Shown piece by piece: positions 33,964 through 42,410 of a DNA stretch of 64,000 nt. The first letter of the stretch is position 1, and every line of letters starts with the position of its first letter. The notes below the pieces were generated by a model. The model did not search any database, had not been told where the DNA came from, and saw only the letters and a program-made list of their open reading frames with translations. The position numbers and the translations under genes are program-made. The stretch comes from an uncultured Clostridia bacterium (GTDB lineage: Bacteria > Bacillota > Clostridia > Lachnospirales > Cellulosilyticaceae): contig CAKZUB010000020.1 in NCBI GenBank assembly GCA_937921505.1, positions 1 through 64,000 of the forward strand. Reading direction: 5' to 3'.

Positions 33964-34674
33964 TTAATCTTCTATATAAATTCTTGTGCCAATTTCTTCT
34001 CCCATGGCTACTCTTACTATACCATTTGAGGCACTTAAATCGAAAACAATAATAGGTAGTTTTTGATCCACGCATAGTGCAGCTGCGGCTGCATCAATTG
34101 CTTTAAGATTTTGACGTAATAATTCTTGGCAAGATATATCAGTATATTTTTTAGCGTCATGATTTAACTTTGGATCACTTGTATATACACCATCAATATT
34201 CTTAGCAAACAATAAGACATCTGCCTCTATTTCACATCCTCTTAGCGCAGCTCCTGTATCAGTAGAAAAAAACGGATGTCCTGTCCCACCAGCAAAAAAT
34301 ACAACATTACCATTTTTCATATGGTTAAGTGCTGTATCCTTTGAGAAAATCTCTGTCATATTGCCTACAGCAAAAGGGGTTTGTACTATTGCACCTACTC
34401 CTTGAGATCTACAAACATCTGCAACATATAAAGCATTCATAACTGTTGCAAGCATTCCTATTTGATCAGCCTTTACACGATCCATATCTCCAGATGTTCT
34501 TCCTCGCCAAAAATTGCCTCCTCCTATTACAACTGCTACTTGTAAGCCCTTTTCAATAAGTTCTTTAAGCTGGCCTACAACACTTGTAATAATAGCATGG
34601 TCAAATCCTCTTTGCATCTCACCTGCTAGCGCTTCTCCACTTAATTTAACTAATACTTTATTATAACCTTTCAT
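33964..34674 (-). CDS. pyrH: UMP kinase
   Basis: This 236-residue enzyme of the amino-acid kinase family phosphorylates UMP to UDP for pyrimidine nucleotide supply. It has the KVLVKLSGEAL start, the VVIGGGNFWRGR loop and the MLATVMNAL and TGHPFFSTDTGAALR segments. It is separated from tsf by a terminator (34753-34777) and about 100 bases; no strong promoter consensus is apparent there, but GGAAGGAGA lies properly before its ATG. Confidence 0.96.
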   Translation of the reverse strand: MKGYNKVLVKLSGEALAGEMQRGFDHAIITSVVGQLKELIEKGLQVAVVIGGGNFWRGRTSGDMDRVKADQIGMLATVMNALYVADVCRSQGVGAIVQTPFAVGNMTEIFSKDTALNHMKNGNVVFFAGGTGHPFFSTDTGAALRGCEIEADVLLFAKNIDGVYTSDPKLNHDAKKYTDISCQELLRQNLKAIDAAAAALCVDQKLPIIVFDLSASNGIVRVAMGEEIGTRIYIED

Positions 34675-34752
34675 TGTCTTCTCCTTCCTACTAACACTAC
34701 TGTATCATAAAAATATGCTAATTTCTAGATATATTTTAAACTTTGTATTCAT

Positions 34753-34777
34753 AAAAAAAGGGACACCACGGTGCCCC
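34753..34777 (-). terminator. Intrinsic terminator after tsf
   Basis: On the minus strand GGGGCACC pairs with GGTGTCCC (one G-U) across a tight loop and is followed by seven T's (34753-34759). It begins 8 bases after the tsf stop. It limits the highly expressed rpsB-tsf pair from feeding pyrH and the following genes. Confidence 0.88.
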
Positions 34778-34785
34778 TCCATATA

Positions 34786-35694
34786 TTATCCTTGAATTTG
34801 TTTTGCAACTTCTTCAGCGAAATTCTCTTCCTTTTTCTCAATACCTTCACCGGTTTCGAATCTCACAAAAGATTTAATCACATCTGAACTTCCAAGTTCA
34901 GATGCAACATACTTAGCTACTGTTAGATCAGGATCTTTAACATATTCCTGTTCTAATAAACAAATTTCTTTTAATTGTTTATTCAGTCTTCCTATTACCA
35001 TCTTTTCAATGATATTTTCTGGTTTTCCAGGGTTTTCATTGATTGCTTGAGTCATTAATATTTCTTTTTCTTTTTCTTTTGCTGCATCTGAAACTTGTCC
35101 CATAGAAACATATTCTGGATTAACTGCAGCTACTTGCATAGCAACATTTCTTCCTACTTCTTTGGCTTTATCACCTTCTGCTGCAACGTCTACTAAGGTC
35201 ACAATTTTACCGCCACCATGAGTATACGCCACAAGAGTTCCTTCTGTAGTCATTTTTGCTAAACGACGAATAGATAAATTCTCTCCAATAGTTGCTATCT
35301 TTTCAGTTAATACATCTGCTACTGTTTTTGAAGAATCAGATTTCCAAGGAAGTGTTTTTAATGTTTCAACATCATTCACATCATTCTCTAGAATTAATTG
35401 TGCTACTTCATTTACAAATGCAATAAATTGATCATTTTTAGCTACAAAGTCAGTTTCTGAATTAATCTCAACAAGAGCTGCTGTCTTACTATCAGCTGAA
35501 ACTGCTTCTTTTACTAGCCCTTCTGCAGCTATACGTCCAGCTTTTTTAGCTGCTTTTGCTAAACCTTTTTCACGTAATACTTCAATAGCTTTTTCTATAT
35601 CTCCATTTGTTTCACTTAACACACTTTTACAGTCCATCATTCCTGCGCCAGTTCTTTCACGTAATTCTTTTACCATAGCAGCCGTAATTGCCAT
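34786..35694 (-). CDS. tsf: Elongation factor Ts
   Basis: This 302-residue guanine nucleotide exchange factor recharges EF-Tu. It begins MAITAAMVKELRERTGAGMM and keeps the DCKSVLSETNGDIEKAIEVL UBA-like domain, with the NSETDFVAKND motif. The length is typical of bacterial EF-Ts. It lies 17 bases after rpsB and ends in a strong terminator. Confidence 0.97.
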   Translation of the reverse strand: MAITAAMVKELRERTGAGMMDCKSVLSETNGDIEKAIEVLREKGLAKAAKKAGRIAAEGLVKEAVSADSKTAALVEINSETDFVAKNDQFIAFVNEVAQLILENDVNDVETLKTLPWKSDSSKTVADVLTEKIATIGENLSIRRLAKMTTEGTLVAYTHGGGKIVTLVDVAAEGDKAKEVGRNVAMQVAAVNPEYVSMGQVSDAAKEKEKEILMTQAINENPGKPENIIEKMVIGRLNKQLKEICLLEQEYVKDPDLTVAKYVASELGSSDVIKSFVRFETGEGIEKKEENFAEEVAKQIQG

Positions 35695-35711
35695 TTTAGT
35701 CCCTCCAGTTA

Positions 35712-36452
35712 TTATTCAGCGATTGCCTGAGCTTTGTCGCTTATTTCTTCTTGTGTAGTTTCAAAAATTTCTCCTTGATTAGCTTCTATAATTGCATCAG
35801 CCATTTTTCCGACTATTAATTTAACTGCACGAATAGCATCATCATTACCTGGTATTACGTAATCTACCTCTTCTGGGTCACAGTTTGTATCTACAATAGA
35901 TACAACAGGAATACCTAATATATGCGCTTCTTGAATTGCAATTCTTTCTTTGCGTGGATCTACTACAAACATTAAACTTGGGATGTTTTTCATTTCTTTA
36001 ATACCACCTAAGTTCTTTTCTAGTTTGTCCATTTCTTTACGAAGCTCAATAACTTCTTTCTTAGGAAGTACTTCGAAAGTTCCGTTTGTTTCCATTTCTT
36101 CTAATTGTTTCAGTCTTGCTACACGACTTTTAATTGTAGAGAAGTTTGTAAGCATACCACCTAACCATCTTTGGTTAACATAGTACATGCCACTTCTTTC
36201 AGCCTCAGTCTTAATAGATTCTTGAGCTTGTTTTTTAGTTCCAACAAATAATACTTTTCCTCCATCTTCTGCAACTTGACGAATAACAGCATAGGCTTCG
36301 TCTACTTTTTTTGTAGTTTTTTGCAAGTCGATGATGTAAATACCATTTCTTTCTGTAAAAATATACTCTTTCATTTTGGGGTTCCATCTTCTTGTTTGAT
36401 GTCCAAAATGAACACCCGCCTCTAAAAGTTGTTTCATAGAAATTACACTCAT
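35712..36452 (-). CDS. rpsB: 30S ribosomal protein S2
   Basis: This 246-residue small-subunit protein begins [20 protein letters not shown] and keeps the [18 protein letters not shown] and [20 protein letters not shown] segments. A good promoter (36555-36583) and a structured leader of about 100 bases lie upstream, so it can be expressed without the fla/che operon. S2 represses its own operon in other bacteria through a leader structure. Confidence 0.97.
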   Translation of the reverse strand: MSVISMKQLLEAGVHFGHQTRRWNPKMKEYIFTERNGIYIIDLQKTTKKVDEAYAVIRQVAEDGGKVLFVGTKKQAQESIKTEAERSGMYYVNQRWLGGMLTNFSTIKSRVARLKQLEEMETNGTFEVLPKKEVIELRKEMDKLEKNLGGIKEMKNIPSLMFVVDPRKERIAIQEAHILGIPVVSIVDTNCDPEEVDYVIPGNDDAIRAVKLIVGKMADAIIEANQGEIFETTQEEISDKAQAIAE

Positions 36453-36476
36453 TTTATTACCTCCTGGTTAGTCCTC

Positions 36477-36533
36477 CGCATATATTAAATTATAATAGAC
36501 TATTAAAGCACCTTACTATAACATCTATATGCG
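36477..36533 (-). promoter_or_regulatory. Structured rpsB leader (possible S2 autoregulatory element)
   Basis: In the minus-strand transcript CGCATATA (36526-36533) pairs perfectly with TATATGCG (36477-36484), enclosing about 40 bases that can form a smaller stem (AATAGTCTATT). A second purine-rich stretch, GAGGAC, follows the closing arm and lies just upstream of the AGGAGG site, which would allow alternative pairing near the site. S2 autocontrol is known elsewhere; equivalence here is inferred. Confidence 0.5.
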
Positions 36534-36554
36534 TGTGTTTTATTTTCGCTCTAA

Positions 36555-36583
36555 ATCATAACATATTCTCTTTCAAAATTCAA
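36555..36583 (-). promoter_or_regulatory. Sigma-A promoter of rpsB-tsf
   Basis: TTGAAT (36578-36583) and TATGAT (36555-36560) are spaced by 17 bases on the minus strand, just after the stop of the last gene of the fla/che operon (36611). The leader would be about 100 bases. No terminator is visible between that gene and this promoter. Confidence 0.72.
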
Positions 36584-36610
36584 CCATTTTTACAATCTTT
36601 TCTTATTTTA

Positions 36611-37138
36611 CTACTTAATAGTTAAAATATCTAAAAGCACTTCATAAGTCTCATCAATAGGCAATTCTATTTTTCCACTTCTTAAATGTTTAGTTTTTTT
36701 ATGTATTTTAATATAGTCACTAAAGCTTTTTGCATCTGAAATAACTCCTGCTTGTTGCAGTATATCACAAATTTTATTTGCTGTTGCATTTACAGGGATA
36801 TACACTGCTACATAAATTGGCGTTTTTTCTTCTTGCGCCAATTCTTTTGTAATATCTTCAACTTCAAGGATTTTTTCACTCATTTGTATAGTTTCATCAA
36901 GCTGTTTTTCACTTGTATTTTGATCATTTTGGGTCGCTGATTGCGAAAGTTTTGACTGAATAATATTTAATTGTTCAATAATCTTTTTTTGCTCATCATT
37001 TGAAAGATGTTTAATTGTTTCTTGTTGATACACATTAGTATTAAGTACTAAAACAAGTATTATAACCCCTGATAATATCATTCCACATCCAAATCCAATA
37101 AGCCAAAACACAAACTTTTTATTTTTATTGCCGCTCAT
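36611..37138 (-). CDS. Membrane protein with MltG/YceG-like LysM-type domain
   Basis: This 175-residue protein has one N-terminal membrane segment (about 10-32), a coiled-coil-prone, Gln/Glu-rich linker (about 40-95) and a C-terminal domain (about 105-170) with YVAVYIPVNATANKICDILQ, GVISDAKSFSDYI and LRSGKIELPIDE. That matches the N-terminal LysM-like part of MltG/YceG lytic transglycosylases, but the catalytic part is missing. It is not a broken MltG, since the stop is followed at once by the rpsB promoter. A wall-associated role is possible. It sits at the end of the fla/che operon, 3 bases after the previous gene. Confidence 0.7.
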   Translation of the reverse strand: MSGNKNKKFVFWLIGFGCGMILSGVIILVLVLNTNVYQQETIKHLSNDEQKKIIEQLNIIQSKLSQSATQNDQNTSEKQLDETIQMSEKILEVEDITKELAQEEKTPIYVAVYIPVNATANKICDILQQAGVISDAKSFSDYIKIHKKTKHLRSGKIELPIDETYEVLLDILTIK

Positions 37139-37141
37139 ATT

Positions 37142-37651
37142 TTACCTCATGGTATAGAGTGAAATCATAAGATTCACTTCTCCTACCCCTTTTTTCAATT
37201 TTTTTGCTATTTCTTCTGCTCTAAGGCCTGCATCATAAAGTTTAATAATTTCATTGGATTTATTTGTGTGATGTGGTCGGGGTGATTTCTTAAAATCTTC
37301 AGCCGTATACATTTCATTTGATAGATTTTCAGCTGTTAAATCTTCTAAATGATTTATAGCGGCTATAGATTGACTATTTTCATTGCTACTTTTATCTTTT
37401 TTATCCATAGTATTTAATAGTATTTCTCGAAGATCTTGATTCTTTTTTTCTTCTTCTTCTAGAAAATAAGAAAATAATTCTTCCACTTCCTTATTATAAT
37501 TCTTATTTAATTTCTCAGGAGAAAATTCTACATAATGATTATTAGCTTCTGTCTGAGAAGCTAGTTTAAACATTCCTAGTATAATAAAAATAAACCCTAT
37601 TCCTATCCAAAGCAAACAAAAAAAGGGAATATTCTGTGCCACAATGCTCAT
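37142..37651 (-). CDS. DUF6115 membrane protein, SwrB-like position
   Basis: This 169-residue protein has one N-terminal membrane segment (about 7-28), a charged linker and a C-terminal helix pair (about 135-169; IIKLYDAGLRAEEIAKKLKK then GVGEVNLMISLY) of the DUF6115 type, which resembles a small helix-turn-helix. In Bacillus the corresponding place after sigD holds swrB (ylxL), a one-pass membrane protein that promotes flagellar export assembly. By position and layout this may be the equivalent, although sequence similarity cannot be judged here. Confidence 0.65.
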   Translation of the reverse strand: MSIVAQNIPFFCLLWIGIGFIFIILGMFKLASQTEANNHYVEFSPEKLNKNYNKEVEELFSYFLEEEEKKNQDLREILLNTMDKKDKSSNENSQSIAAINHLEDLTAENLSNEMYTAEDFKKSPRPHHTNKSNEIIKLYDAGLRAEEIAKKLKKGVGEVNLMISLYTMR

Positions 37652-37663
37652 TGTATGCTCCTT

Positions 37664-37969
37664 TTATATTCTAATATCTATTTTTGTTTCTTTATTCCCT
37701 TTTTTGTCTTTATTATCTTTAGAGAACTTTTTTTTACTATTTTGTCTTGCATTTTCTTGATTCTGTTTTTTATTTTTATTTAAATCATTATCAATTTTTT
37801 GGCTTTTTTCTAATTCATTAACACTTTCTTTTTTAAGTTCTGCCTCTTTTTGCATAATGTGTGCAAATTGTCCTTGCTGAGTATTTTCCCCTTGATTGTG
37901 TACTTGCTGCCGATTGGATAACTCCTGTGTTTGTTGATAAATAGTCTGAGTATCAATAGGTCTTAGCAT
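37664..37969 (-). CDS. Small charged protein of the fla/che operon, unknown function
   Basis: This 101-residue protein is hydrophilic and probably disordered: the N-terminal half is Gln-rich, the C-terminal half is dominated by Lys, Asn and Glu. It has no Cys, no membrane segment and no known motif that I can recognise. It lies 27 bases after sigD and 12 bases before the DUF6115 gene. The first 40 residues are weakly like the N-termini of FliK-type proteins, but this could simply reflect composition. Confidence 0.6.
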   Translation of the reverse strand: MLRPIDTQTIYQQTQELSNRQQVHNQGENTQQGQFAHIMQKEAELKKESVNELEKSQKIDNDLNKNKKQNQENARQNSKKKFSKDNKDKKGNKETKIDIRI

Positions 37970-37996
37970 TTTTATACCCCTTTAATAAATATTATT

Positions 37997-38746
37997 TTAT
38001 AGTGGAAATATCATGTTGTATTTTTGCAACTTTGCCCGAAGCCTTGAGACAGCTTTAGTATGCAATTGAGAAATCCTAGACTCAGATACACTTAATACAT
38101 TACTAATTTCCTTTAGTGTAAACTCCTCAAAATAATATAAAGAAATAACCTGTTTCTCTCGATCTGGTAAGGATTCAATGGCTTGTGTAAGAATATTTTT
38201 AAGTTCTTTTTCTTCTAATTGTAGATCTGGCATTTCAGATTTTGGGGCTTTAACCATCTCAAGTGGATAGGCACCATCATCAATAGAAACCAAGGTAACG
38301 ATATTAACTTCTTTAAGGCATTGATTATATTCACTGACGTCTACGCCTAAGTAGTTAGCTATTTCTACTTCTTCTGGTTGTCTGCCTAATTCAAACTCAA
38401 GCTCCGTATATGCCTTATCTAATTCTTTTTGTTTCTTTCTTAGTGTTCTTGGCACCCAATCTAATTTTCTAATAGCATCTAAAATGGCTCCTCGAATTCT
38501 AAGTGAAGCATAGGTTTCAAATTTAACATTTTTAGTAAGATCAAACTTATCTATGGCATCAATAAGACCTAAAGCCCCGTAGCCAATAAGATCATCGAGG
38601 TCAACATACTGATTAAGATAAATACCCAGTCTCCCTGCAACTAATTTAATTAAATAAACATACTTCTCAATAAGTAATTGCTTGAGCTGAGAGTCTCTTG
38701 TATCATTATATTGCTTCCAAATACTATTCATATCTTTTATATCCAA
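37997..38746 (-). CDS. sigD: Flagellar/motility sigma factor SigD (FliA/WhiG family)
   Basis: This 249-residue RNA polymerase sigma-28 factor directs late flagellar, chemotaxis and autolysin genes. Region 2 (DLIGYGALGLIDAIDKFD), region 3 (LRKKQKELDKAY) and region 4 (SLPDREKQVISLYYFEEFTL, and the DNA-binding VSESRISQLHTKAVSRL) are all present. I chose the TTG at 38746 as start: GGAGGG lies 6 bases ahead and the family's conserved IWKQY segment follows directly. The alternative ATG at 38788 has a poor ribosome binding site and would overlap cheD by 20 bases. No anti-sigma FlgM gene is visible in the window. Confidence 0.94.
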   Translation of the reverse strand: MDIKDMNSIWKQYNDTRDSQLKQLLIEKYVYLIKLVAGRLGIYLNQYVDLDDLIGYGALGLIDAIDKFDLTKNVKFETYASLRIRGAILDAIRKLDWVPRTLRKKQKELDKAYTELEFELGRQPEEVEIANYLGVDVSEYNQCLKEVNIVTLVSIDDGAYPLEMVKAPKSEMPDLQLEEKELKNILTQAIESLPDREKQVISLYYFEEFTLKEISNVLSVSESRISQLHTKAVSRLRAKLQKYNMIFPL

Positions 38747-38768
38747 GTTAGACCCTCCTATATCTTTG

Positions 38769-39260
38769 CTATATTTCCTTGATGCCATGACCTATCGTTC
38801 TAACTAATAACATACCTGTAGTTGTATGAAGTTCAATTGTTCTTCCGTAATTACTGCCTGTATCATTTGCCAGAATAGGAATTGAAAGACTTTGTAATAT
38901 TTGTGTGACAGCTGCTATATTTCTTGTTCCTATTCTCATCATATCATCCATATTTTTAAACTCGAACATATGAGCTCCACCAGCTATTTTTGCAACCAGT
39001 CTATTACTTCTAGCTCCTATTTTAATCATATCTTCTATAAGTTTTATAATAGCTGTATCTGCAAACTTTGCAAGGTTACTATTGTTTTTGATTTGCGTAC
39101 TATCTGGAAGCATAATATGCGCTAGCCCTCCAACCTTAACTGCAGGATCATATAAAGCTATTCCGACACAAGAACCAAGACCGAGTGTAGTTAAGATGTC
39201 TGGTGCCTTAACACTATTTAAATCTGCCATACCTACCTTAATAAGATTTCCCTCACTCAT
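38769..39260 (-). CDS. cheD: Chemoreceptor glutamine deamidase CheD
   Basis: This 163-residue protein deamidates glutamines on methyl-accepting chemotaxis proteins and binds CheC. The catalytic Cys31 (LGLGSCVGIALYD) and His48 (GLAHIMLPDS) are intact. The ATG at 39260 overlaps the cheC stop by 4 bases (ATGA), giving tight coupling with its partner; the TTG at 39266 is less likely. Confidence 0.95.
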   Translation of the reverse strand: MSEGNLIKVGMADLNSVKAPDILTTLGLGSCVGIALYDPAVKVGGLAHIMLPDSTQIKNNSNLAKFADTAIIKLIEDMIKIGARSNRLVAKIAGGAHMFEFKNMDDMMRIGTRNIAAVTQILQSLSIPILANDTGSNYGRTIELHTTTGMLLVRTIGHGIKEI

Positions 39261-39880
39261 AGCCAATTACCTAATGAATCTATCACTTTATTATAAGATT
39301 CATTGTCTATAATAAGAATATATGTGCCATTTAAAACCTGATTAGTATCTCTAAATACCGTTTCAATAAAAAGCATTGTATTATCATTTCTTGCAAATTC
39401 AATAGCTGGATAACTAAGTATTGCCCCTGCCATATCAATGCATATTTGTGGTGTTGAAACATCAAGCTCAAGTCCTGTAAATGTATTGAGTGCACTTAGA
39501 TAAGAGCCTGCAAGTATATTTCCTGTTTCACAAAGAACCGATACATCAATTTCATCAAATTCTTCTACATGGGATACCTCTTTACTCAACATAAGATTAA
39601 CCACTTTGATTGCACTTTCAGCCTCTAAAGCTAATAAGAGCATTGCATTGAGATCTCCATATACATTAATTAGCATGCCTGCAATAAAGTCTTCAGCGTC
39701 TCCTAAGATATCTGTTAGTTCTTGTATATTTTCAATACGCACGTTAACTACACTCATATCTAGTGTACATCCTATCAACTTCCCAAGTGACGTCATCGCA
39801 TTTCCGGAGGCAATGTTCCCAGCTTCTCTTAGCATATCTCTTTCTTCTTCTGTTATATTCTGATAATCTCTTTCCCCCAA
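39257..39880 (-). CDS. cheC: CheY-P phosphatase CheC
   Basis: This 207-residue protein dephosphorylates CheY-P. Both pseudo-symmetric active sites of the CYX family are present as Glu-x-x-Asn pairs: LREAGNIASGNAMTSL and LCETGNILAGSYLSAL. It works with CheD in the Bacillus-type adaptation system and probably is activated by it. It lies 21 bases after cheW. Confidence 0.95.
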   Translation of the reverse strand: MGERDYQNITEEERDMLREAGNIASGNAMTSLGKLIGCTLDMSVVNVRIENIQELTDILGDAEDFIAGMLINVYGDLNAMLLLALEAESAIKVVNLMLSKEVSHVEEFDEIDVSVLCETGNILAGSYLSALNTFTGLELDVSTPQICIDMAGAILSYPAIEFARNDNTMLFIETVFRDTNQVLNGTYILIIDNESYNKVIDSLGNWL

Positions 39881-39901
39881 TTTAATCCTCCTATTCTGCT
39901 C

Positions 39902-40351
39902 TTAACTTTCAAATGATTCTTCAATAATATTAACAAGATTTAACAAAGTAACAATATTTGCTTCGACTTTGCCAACACCTAAAATATGGTTTGTTTTAAT
40001 TTTCCCCTGTATATTTTGAACAACTTCTATCTGTTCTTCTTCTAATTCAATAACTTCTTTTACTTCATCAACTATTATCCCTACCATTGCTTCATCTAAT
40101 TTTACAATAATAATTCTTGTTTTGTCCGTGTAATCTATTGGTAAAAGCTCAAATTGTTCTCTTAAACTTATAACAGGTATAATTTCACCTCTTAAATTCA
40201 TAACACCTTTTACACACGCTGGTGATTTAGGCACTCGCATGATCGCCTTAATTCTTTCAATGATCTGAACATTTTGTATGTTTATACCATAAAGTTGTTC
40301 ATCAAGTTTAAAAACAATAAATTGCTTGACAGTCTGAAATGTATAGTCCAT
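39902..40351 (-). CDS. cheW: Chemotaxis coupling protein CheW
   Basis: This 149-residue protein links chemoreceptors to the CheA kinase at the membrane-proximal arrays. It has the typical QFIVFKLDEQLYGINIQNVQ start, the VPKSPACVKGVMNLRGEIIP segment and the VGIIVDEVKEVIEL strand. It lies 13 bases after cheA and 21 bases before cheC. Confidence 0.96.
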   Translation of the reverse strand: MDYTFQTVKQFIVFKLDEQLYGINIQNVQIIERIKAIMRVPKSPACVKGVMNLRGEIIPVISLREQFELLPIDYTDKTRIIIVKLDEAMVGIIVDEVKEVIELEEEQIEVVQNIQGKIKTNHILGVGKVEANIVTLLNLVNIIEESFES

Positions 40352-40364
40352 TCCTCTTTCCTCC

Positions 40365-42410
40365 TTAAATTAATGAATTAACATCTAATATGAGGGCCAC
40401 TTCTCCATTGCCTAATATCGTAGCACCCGCTATAATATCAATTCCACTTAAATATTTACCTAATGATTTAATAACAATTTCTTGTTGTCCAATTAAAGAG
40501 TCTATAATGAAACCAACTTGACGCTCTCCTTTTTTAACAATAACTCCCATCATAAGTTCTTTATCTTCTTGAGGTAATCCTAATACATTATGTAGTCTGA
40601 CAATTGGAATAATTTCATTTCTAGCCACAATAACTTCTTGTTTTTGAACGAGTTGAATATCTTCCTTTTTTACGTCTTCTATATTTTGAATATTACTAAG
40701 TGGTATAGCATATTTTTCATTTCCAATATTAATCATAAGGGCTTGAATAATAGCAAGTGTTAATGGTAAACGAACAGTAAATTTACTTCCTTTTCCAAGT
40801 TCCGTTTGAATCTCTACATGTCCACCTAACGCTGTAATCTTGCTCTTAACAACATCTAGTCCTACCCCTCGTCCTGATAAGTCAGTAATTTCTGCTGCAG
40901 TACTAAAGCTTGGTTTAAATAAAAGTTCGATAATTTCTTGTTCGTTCATTGCAAGTGCTTCTTCTTTGGTAATAGTTCCTCTTTGAATAGCTTTTGTTTT
41001 GATTTTATTAACATCAATCCCACGGCCATCATCTTGAACTTCTATTACAACGCTGTTGCCATCTTGGTAAGCTCGTAATTTAATAGTTCCTTTTTTAGGT
41101 TTACCTAAATGAATGCGCTCTTCTGTCGTTTCAAGTCCATGATCAGCGGCATTTCTCAAAAGGTGAATAAGAGGGTCTCCTATTTCATCTATTACTGTAC
41201 GGTCAAGTTCTGTTTCTTCTCCTGACATCACAAGATCTATATCTTTATCAATTTTTCTGGATATATCTCTTATCATTCTTGGAAATCTATTAAATACCAA
41301 TTCAACAGGTACCATTCTCACCTTCATAACTGCATCATGTAAGCTTGTTGTCACTCTTTCTAAATACTCAACAGAGTCGTTATAATTGCCATCGGAATTT
41401 TGAGCAGACATATTAAGCCCTTCAAGTTGCGTCTTAACAATAATAAGCTCACTTACTAAATTCATGAGAGTATCTAGTCTATCAATATTAACTCTAACTG
41501 TTTTGCTTGATACTTGTTGTTTTGCATTTTGAGCTGCATTGCCTTCTTGTTGATTAGTTTTTGGTGTATCTTCTTCCTTATTCTCTATATCTATACTTTC
41601 TTCAATGAATTCCCCTTGTTTAAAAGGTAAAATACTAACACTCTCTACTTCTGATACTCCTAAAATGATCTCCTGCAATTTTTGCTTAGATTCTTTTGTA
41701 ATAAATACAAGTATAAATGAATCTTCAAATCTTTCATCTTCAATATCTTGAGCACTCGGTACACAATGTACTATTTCCCCGAGTCTTTCAAGTTCTGTAA
41801 AAATAACAAATGCTCTTGCAGATCTTAATACACAATTAGCGGATAACTTAATTTCAACTTGAAAAACATTCATCCCCATGCTCATTGCTTTATTTTTTAT
41901 AAGTCCTTGTGATTCTGGTAATTCTATCAATTGATCATTTTTAACATCTATGGGACTTGTACTTAGGTCTTTGGCTTTATCAGAAGCATTACTTTGGGCC
42001 TCTTGCTGTGGTAAAACATCTAAGTTTTGTTGACTCGTAATATTTTCAAGTTCTTGAATAAGCAAAGTATAATTTTCATTGCCTTCTCCAGAAGTATTGA
42101 TAATTTCTTCAACATAATTTTCTAAGGCATCTAAACATTGAAATAAGGTATCCAACATACTCACATTGACTTTTAACTTTCCAGATCTTATTTCTGATAA
42201 AACATTTTCGATATTATGGGTTAACTTTTGCATTTTCACAAACCCCATAGTCCCTGCCATTCCTTTAAGTGTATGGGCCACTCTAAATATCTCATTTAAT
42301 GTCTGAATATCATCTGGATAACCCTCTAACTTTAATAAGTTTTCATTTAATCTTTGTAAGTTCTCTTTTGATTCTTCTATAAATATTTGTAAATATTGGC
42401 TAACGTCCAT
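40365..42410 (-). CDS. cheA: Chemotaxis histidine kinase CheA
   Basis: This 681-residue kinase phosphorylates CheY. Its domains are P1 Hpt (about 1-105, phospho-acceptor His46 in FRVAHTLKGMAG), a P2 response-regulator-binding domain (about 180-265), P3 dimerisation (VNIDRLDTLMNLVSELIIVK), P4 HATPase (LIHLLRNAADHGLE, VQDDGRGID, GRGVGLDVVKS) and the C-terminal P5 CheW-like domain. It is of normal length. It overlaps cheB by 11 bases. Confidence 0.97.
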   Translation of the reverse strand: MDVSQYLQIFIEESKENLQRLNENLLKLEGYPDDIQTLNEIFRVAHTLKGMAGTMGFVKMQKLTHNIENVLSEIRSGKLKVNVSMLDTLFQCLDALENYVEEIINTSGEGNENYTLLIQELENITSQQNLDVLPQQEAQSNASDKAKDLSTSPIDVKNDQLIELPESQGLIKNKAMSMGMNVFQVEIKLSANCVLRSARAFVIFTELERLGEIVHCVPSAQDIEDERFEDSFILVFITKESKQKLQEIILGVSEVESVSILPFKQGEFIEESIDIENKEEDTPKTNQQEGNAAQNAKQQVSSKTVRVNIDRLDTLMNLVSELIIVKTQLEGLNMSAQNSDGNYNDSVEYLERVTTSLHDAVMKVRMVPVELVFNRFPRMIRDISRKIDKDIDLVMSGEETELDRTVIDEIGDPLIHLLRNAADHGLETTEERIHLGKPKKGTIKLRAYQDGNSVVIEVQDDGRGIDVNKIKTKAIQRGTITKEEALAMNEQEIIELLFKPSFSTAAEITDLSGRGVGLDVVKSKITALGGHVEIQTELGKGSKFTVRLPLTLAIIQALMINIGNEKYAIPLSNIQNIEDVKKEDIQLVQKQEVIVARNEIIPIVRLHNVLGLPQEDKELMMGVIVKKGERQVGFIIDSLIGQQEIVIKSLGKYLSGIDIIAGATILGNGEVALILDVNSLI

